DNA from: JACQPU01 sp039961715
GTDB taxonomy: Bacteria; Bacteroidota; Ignavibacteria; UBA10030
Reading direction: 5' to 3'
NCBI GenBank assembly: GCA_039961715.1
Contig: JABRVW010000207.1
Coordinates: 1-9,933 of the forward strand
DNA length: 9,933 nt
The notes under the pieces are model-generated. The model was not told where the DNA came from, ran no database searches, and saw only the letters and a list, made by a program, of their open reading frames with translations. Position 1 is the first letter of the stretch; the number at the start of each line of letters is the position of its first letter. Made by a program: the position numbers and the translations under genes. Shown here one piece after another: positions 6,689 to 9,933 of this stretch.

Positions 6689-9001
6689 ATGAAGCAACGG
6701 AAAAACATCATGATTCGGTTCGTTCGTGCACTCTCCACGAGCATTGTTTGTGTGGCCATGGTTTCTGTTGCCGTTTCGCAGGATTCGATGCCTCGCGGGA
6801 TCATGACGGGCCGTGTTCTCAATGCGCTGACGCGTGAACCCATGATTGGCGCAAATGTGATTCTTGTGGGAACCACCACGGGCGCCGCGACGGATCAAAA
6901 CGGCACCTTCCGTATCGAGAACATTCCTGCCGGCATCTACATTGTTCGGGCAAGCCTGATCGGCTTCGAAGCCGTTGTCAGGACAGATGTTGTTGTTTCG
7001 CCCGCGCGGCCCGCGGATGTTCTCTTTGAACTCGTAGAATCGGCCGTGGAGCTTGAGGAGATCACCGTCACAGGACGATTCTTTGCAAAGACGCCGGACA
7101 AGGTTGTCAGTGTGCAGACGCAGTCGTACGAAGAGATTCGCCGGCTTCCCGGGGGATTTGAGGATGTTGTCCGCGCTGTCTCGATTCTTCCGGGGGTGGC
7201 GCAAGTCGAGCCGGGCAGAAACGATCTCATTGTCCGCGGCGGGGCACCGTCCGAAAACCTCTACGTTGTTGACGGACTGGAGCTTTCCAACATCAATCAT
7301 TTCGGCACGCAGGGAAGCGGCGGCGGGCCGCTGAGCTATATTAATCTGGATTTCGTTTCGGGTACTACGTTCTCCACCGGCGGATTCGGAGTCCGTTATG
7401 GCGACAAACTGTCCTCGGTGCTGACCATCGACTTGAGGGAGGGTCGCCGCGACAGGCTTGGCGGCAAGGCCACGATTTCCGCCACGCAGTTTGGGCTGGA
7501 TGCAGAAGGACCCGTCAGCGAAGCAGGTTCGTTCCTGGTTTCCGCGCGCAGGAGCTATCTGGACCTGATTTTCCGGGCGGCGGGGTTCGGCTTTGTTCCC
7601 GAATACTGGGATTTTCTTGGAAAGACCACGTACCACCCTGGCACCGCCGATCGTGTTTCGGTTCTCGGGATCCTGGCGCTGGACAATGTCCGCCTCTTCA
7701 ACGACACGCCCGAGAAGCGCTACGACAATTCCCGCATCCTTGCCAGCGATCACGTGCAGGGTGTCGGCAGTGTCTCCTGGCAACATCTGTTCAAAGCGGG
7801 ATATTTCACGCTTACGGGAGGCGTCACGTACAACCAATTCCGGTACCAGCAGAACGATTCCTTGCTCCAGCCGATTTTTCAAAACAGGTCGGCCGAGCAG
7901 GAGTTCTCGCTTCGCGGAGAGATTGTCTCGTTGATGGGAGAAAGCACGGAGTTGTCGGCAGGGGTTCAAGGAAGGTGGCTTCTGTTTGACGGACGGCTTA
8001 CGCTCCGTCCGTTCTGGACCAACTTTGGCCAGCAGATCTCCGTCGATGCGCGTTTTGACACAACGGCGGTGAAGCTTGCGGCGTACGTGCAGATTGCACA
8101 GCGTTTTGGGAATTTTCGCCTGATCGCAGGCGGCCGGCTGGACTATTTTTCCCTGATAGACAATCCTGCGGCGATGAGCCCCCGGCTCTCATTGTCATAC
8201 GCGCTTCGGCCCACGACCACGGTGAGCGCAAGCATCGGTCGCTACGCCCAGGCACCATCCCTTATCTGGCTCGCAGCCGTGCCTTCGAATCGACGGCTTG
8301 CTCACGTAAAGGTGGATCAGTTTGTCGTGGGTGTTGAGGAGTTTTTGCAAAGTGACGTGAAGATGAGCCTGGAAGCATATCGGAAGAACTACCGTTCGTA
8401 TCCGGCAAGCACGGTCAGGCCGTGGCTTGTGCTTGCCAACACAGGGGCGGGGTTTGGGGGATCGGAGGATGGATTCTCGTCGTTCGGGCTCGATCCGTTG
8501 GTGAGTGAGGGGACGGGGTGGTCGCAGGGGATGGAAGTATTTGTGCAGAAGAAATATTCAGAGACTCCCTGGTATGGGACGGTGAGTATCAGTTACGGAA
8601 GGACTGCGTTCACAGCACTGGATGGCGTGGAGCGGCCGGGAAGCTTCGACCAGCGTTGGATTGTGAACCTGGGTGGGGGATATCTTCTGAATCATTCCTG
8701 GGAGCTTTCTGGAAAGTTCAGGGTTGCCACAGGGCGGCCGTATACGCCGTACAATGCAGACGGATCCCAGGATGCTTCGCGGTTTAATTCGGCGAGGATT
8801 CCTGCGAACCACAGTCTGGACATCCGCCTGGATCGCCGGTGGATGTTTGAGCGATGGACCCTTGTCGTGTATCTTGATGTCCAGAACGTGTATAATCGTC
8901 CGCTTCGTTCGGTGCCGCGCTACGACGAACGGACCGGAACGCTGGACGAGGCGCAATCGATCGGGATTCTTCCTTCCATCGGCGTGAGCGCCGAATTCTG
9001 A
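6689..9001 (+). CDS. TonB-dependent outer-membrane receptor with N-terminal carboxypeptidase-regulatory-like domain
   Basis: A 770-residue outer-membrane receptor expected to import an unidentified ligand with energy from TonB-ExbBD. From ATG 6689 a signal peptide has KQRKNIMIRFVR and a hydrophobic core ending near VAVSQ (about 30). A CarboxypepD_reg-like beta sandwich follows at about 39-115 (GRVLNALTREPMIGANV...TDQNGTFRIENIPAGIY). A linker EEITVTGR (123-130) precedes the plug domain at about 140-250 (LPGVAQVEPGRNDLIVRGGAPSENLYVVDG). The remaining ~520 residues are beta-barrel, ending in the outer-membrane signature of a terminal Phe (SAEF). The frame is open from 6590, but upstream residues do not look like a signal peptide. 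ATG 6710 (MIRFVRAL) is an alternative start; GGAG at 6673-6676 is somewhat far (12 bases) from ATG 6689. A TTGACA at 6647-6652 lacks a matching -10. No SusD partner is in the window, so it is not a SusCD pair here. Confidence 0.9.
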   Translation: MKQRKNIMIRFVRALSTSIVCVAMVSVAVSQDSMPRGIMTGRVLNALTREPMIGANVILVGTTTGAATDQNGTFRIENIPAGIYIVRASLIGFEAVVRTDVVVSPARPADVLFELVESAVELEEITVTGRFFAKTPDKVVSVQTQSYEEIRRLPGGFEDVVRAVSILPGVAQVEPGRNDLIVRGGAPSENLYVVDGLELSNINHFGTQGSGGGPLSYINLDFVSGTTFSTGGFGVRYGDKLSSVLTIDLREGRRDRLGGKATISATQFGLDAEGPVSEAGSFLVSARRSYLDLIFRAAGFGFVPEYWDFLGKTTYHPGTADRVSVLGILALDNVRLFNDTPEKRYDNSRILASDHVQGVGSVSWQHLFKAGYFTLTGGVTYNQFRYQQNDSLLQPIFQNRSAEQEFSLRGEIVSLMGESTELSAGVQGRWLLFDGRLTLRPFWTNFGQQISVDARFDTTAVKLAAYVQIAQRFGNFRLIAGGRLDYFSLIDNPAAMSPRLSLSYALRPTTTVSASIGRYAQAPSLIWLAAVPSNRRLAHVKVDQFVVGVEEFLQSDVKMSLEAYRKNYRSYPASTVRPWLVLANTGAGFGGSEDGFSSFGLDPLVSEGTGWSQGMEVFVQKKYSETPWYGTVSISYGRTAFTALDGVERPGSFDQRWIVNLGGGYLLNHSWELSGKFRVATGRPYTPYNADGSQDASRFNSARIPANHSLDIRLDRRWMFERWTLVVYLDVQNVYNRPLRSVPRYDERTGTLDEAQSIGILPSIGVSAEF

Positions 9002-9044
9002 CCCCGTCTTGCCTTTCCACCAAAGGTTTCGTACTTTGCACAAA

Positions 9045-9071
9045 GCCTGTGAATTGACACAGGCATTTTTT
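9045..9071 (+). terminator. Intrinsic terminator after the TonB-dependent receptor gene
   Basis: A 7-bp stem GCCTGTG (9045-9051) with CACAGGC (9058-9064), a six-base loop AATTGA, then A and six T (9066-9071). It lies 43 bases after the receptor stop. Confidence 0.9.
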
Positions 9072-9161
9072 GTCCCCCGGCTGGTTAGTCCCAAAACTTC
9101 CCACGAACGTTTTTCGTGAACAACGTCGCCGGCCGAATTGAGAGTTGTGGTCCAATGTTCC

Positions 9162-9190
9162 TTGACATTTTTCCTTCTGCCTTCTACAAT
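9162..9190 (+). promoter_or_regulatory. Consensus sigma-70-type promoter of the tRNA-His transcript
   Basis: A perfect -35 TTGACA (9162-9167), 17-base spacer, and -10 TACAAT (9185-9190; five of six). Transcription would start near 9197, about nine bases before the mature tRNA-His. With no terminator visible before tRNA-Glu, this promoter could also transcribe the four-helix-bundle gene and tRNA-Glu. Confidence 0.85.
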
Positions 9191-9205
9191 CTTACTTTTG
9201 TACAC

Positions 9206-9281
9206 GGTGACCATAGTTCAGTCGGTTAGAACGCCAGGTTGTGGCCCTGGAGGTCGAGGGTTCGAATCCCTCTGGTCACCC
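9206..9281 (+). tRNA. tRNA-His, anticodon GTG
   Basis: A complete cloverleaf. The acceptor stem is GGTGACC (9206-9212) with GGTCACC (9274-9280), including the extra 5' G(-1) opposite C that marks tRNA-His. The anticodon stem is CCAGG/CCTGG (9234-9238, 9246-9250) with loop TTGTGGC, anticodon GTG at 9241-9243. The T arm is GAGGG-TTCGAAT-CCCTC (9256-9272). The 3' CCA is not encoded; the next bases start the repeat cassette. Confidence 0.97.
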
Positions 9282-9282
9282 A

Positions 9283-9327
9283 AGGGGAAATTGGAGAGTT
9301 AGAAAATATAAAGTGGGAAAATGGGGA
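9283..9327 (+). repeat. Left array of 15-bp repeats (three copies, forward) of the IVP cassette
   Basis: Three contiguous 15-base units: AGGGGAAATTGGAGA (9283-9297), GTTAGAAAATATAAA (9298-9312) and GTGGGAAAATGGGGA (9313-9327). They are degenerate versions of GTTRGAAAATGGAAA, the reverse complement of the units at 9744-9818. Paired outside-in with that right array, they match at 12, 12 and 11 of 15 positions, and four of the ten differences are G-U compatible in RNA. The first unit starts two bases after tRNA-His. Confidence 0.75.
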
Positions 9328-9372
9328 AGCGGGAGAAAAGGAACAATCATTTCACATCCATCCGGGGGGTAT

Positions 9373-9732
9373 ATGGCTACATACGAACACCTCAAAGAAC
9401 GGACAAAACTGTTCGCAATTGCAGTTATCAGAGTTGTTCAGGCGATGTCAAGGAATTGGATTTTTGAGATCCTTGCAAGGCAGCTTGTGAGGGCGGCTAC
9501 ATCTGTTGGGGCAAACTATCGGGGAGCGTGCAGGGCAAAATCAAAGGCTGACTTCATCTCGAAAATCAGCATAGTCGAAGAAGAATCCGATGAAGCACAG
9601 TACTGGTTAGAGCTCCTTCAAGCCCTTGGAGCTCTCCCGGAACAAAAAGTATCACAACTTCGGCAGGAAGCAAGCGAATTGACAGCAATATTCACGGCAT
9701 CAAGGAGAACAGCAAAGAAACAACGAGAATAG
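9373..9732 (+). CDS. Four-helix-bundle protein of the 23S rRNA intervening-sequence (IVP/S23) family
   Basis: A 119-residue helical protein of the family first seen encoded inside 23S rRNA intervening sequences; its molecular function is not established, and family members form multimeric four-helix bundles. Diagnostic blocks are FEILARQLVRAATSVGANYRGACRAKSKADF (31-61) and EEESDEAQYWLELL (69-82). The C-terminus is basic (RRTAKKQRE). The frame is open from 9241 inside tRNA-His, but that extension is translated tRNA and repeat. ATG 9373 gives the family's usual length and follows a GGGGGGT stretch (9364-9370) at short spacing. It lies between tRNA-His and tRNA-Glu and is flanked by inversely oriented 15-bp repeat arrays, with no promoter or terminator of its own evident, so it may be transcribed with the tRNAs. 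The related Avd protein of diversity-generating retroelements is an alternative fold relative, but no reverse transcriptase or template repeat is near. Confidence 0.88.
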   Translation: MATYEHLKERTKLFAIAVIRVVQAMSRNWIFEILARQLVRAATSVGANYRGACRAKSKADFISKISIVEEESDEAQYWLELLQALGALPEQKVSQLRQEASELTAIFTASRRTAKKQRE

Positions 9733-9743
9733 AGTGTCTTGAT

Positions 9744-9818
9744 TTTCCATTTTCTAACTTTCCATTTTCTAACTTTTCATTTTCCAACTTTCCATTTTCC
9801 AACTTTCCCATTTCCCCA
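9744..9818 (-). repeat. Right array of 15-bp tandem repeats (five copies, inverted relative to the left array)
   Basis: Five units in exact 15-base register: TTTCCATTTTCTAAC (9744-9758 and again 9759-9773), TTTTCATTTTCCAAC (9774-9788), TTTCCATTTTCCAAC (9789-9803) and the diverged TTTCCCATTTCCCCA (9804-9818). On the minus strand the unit is GTTRGAAAATGGAAA, the orientation seen on the plus strand to the left of the gene. It starts 11 bases after the four-helix-bundle stop and ends four bases before tRNA-Glu. Confidence 0.9.
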
Positions 9819-9822
9819 TCTC

Positions 9823-9895
9823 GCCCCCATCGTCTAGAGGCCCAGGACACGAGCTTTTCAAGCTCGGTACGCGAGTTCGAATCTCGCTGGGGGCA
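9823..9895 (+). tRNA. tRNA-Glu, anticodon TTC
   Basis: A complete cloverleaf. The acceptor stem is GCCCCCA (9823-9829) with TGGGGGC (9888-9894), discriminator A9895. The anticodon stem is CGAGC/GCTCG (9850-9854, 9862-9866) with loop TTTTCAA, anticodon TTC at 9857-9859. The T arm is GCGAG-TTCGAAT-CTCGC (9871-9887). CCA is not encoded. Confidence 0.96.
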
Positions 9896-9910
9896 CAAGA
9901 GAAGTTGCAA

Positions 9911-9933
9911 GTTGGAAAATGGCAAATGGGGAA
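9911..9933 (+). repeat. Start of a further copy of the 15-bp repeat after tRNA-Glu, running off the window
   Basis: GTTGGAAAATGGCAA (9911-9925) matches the consensus GTTRGAAAATGGAAA at all but one base and is in the same orientation as the left array at 9283. ATGGGGAA follows to the window edge. It begins 15 bases after tRNA-Glu, so the next spacer probably carries another array. Confidence 0.7.

Noticed and set aside
5540..7969. An 809-codon open frame on the minus strand
   Set aside because: It runs antisense through three well-supported plus-strand genes and across an intrinsic terminator. Its product is low in hydrophobic structure and rich in Arg/Gly/Asn as expected for a frame shadow.
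9241..9372. N-terminal extension of the four-helix-bundle protein
   Set aside because: It would start inside the tRNA-His anticodon and translate the repeat array; the family's N-terminus matches the ATG at 9373.
9373..9732. Avd accessory protein of a diversity-generating retroelement
   Set aside because: Avd is a related four-helix bundle, but no reverse transcriptase, template repeat or variable repeat is in the window.
9744..9818. Possible CRISPR array
   Set aside because: The 15-base units are directly contiguous with no unique spacers.
9692..9925. A 77-codon minus-strand frame with KLENGKLEN repeats
   Set aside because: It is the 15-bp tandem repeat and tRNA-Glu read as protein; the repeat period is a multiple of three, which keeps the frame open.

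Overview
The window is about 10 kb of moderately GC-rich chromosomal DNA from a Gram-negative bacterium. A TonB-dependent receptor with an N-terminal carboxypeptidase-regulatory-like domain, an SDR-type threonine dehydrogenase-like protein, and a 23S rRNA intervening-sequence-type four-helix-bundle gene inside a low-complexity repeat all suggest the Bacteroidota/Ignavibacteriota (FCB) group. That placement is inference; no rRNA is present to fix it.

Positions 1-4493 are all minus-strand genes. Reading from right to left they are: an extended-SDR epimerase/dehydratase (3486-4493); an unrecognised four-helix membrane protein with its own likely promoter (2767-3330); a 310-base gap holding a strong hairpin; and a tightly coupled three-gene operon of a small ferredoxin, nfnA and nfnB (2456 down to the left edge, where nfnB is cut within its last residues). 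The operon encodes a likely electron-bifurcating ferredoxin:NADP+ oxidoreductase plus a candidate ferredoxin partner, linking NADH, NADPH and ferredoxin pools.

Positions 4750-9001 are plus-strand genes: an SDR L-threonine 3-dehydrogenase-like enzyme divergent from the epimerase, a small beta-rich lipoprotein with an intrinsic terminator, and a 770-residue TonB-dependent outer-membrane receptor with an intrinsic terminator. The last two are probably cell-envelope components but are separately terminated.

Positions 9162-9933 are the most unusual part. A consensus sigma-70-like promoter drives tRNA-His(GTG). Only two bases after that tRNA begins a 536-base cassette that ends four bases before tRNA-Glu(TTC). 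The cassette has three 15-bp repeats, a four-helix-bundle (IVP/S23-type) gene, then five copies of the same 15-bp repeat in the opposite orientation. Its ends are therefore about 45-base imperfect inverted repeats. The same repeat restarts after tRNA-Glu and runs off the right edge. The layout resembles the intervening sequences of 23S rRNA genes, but it sits in a tRNA spacer.
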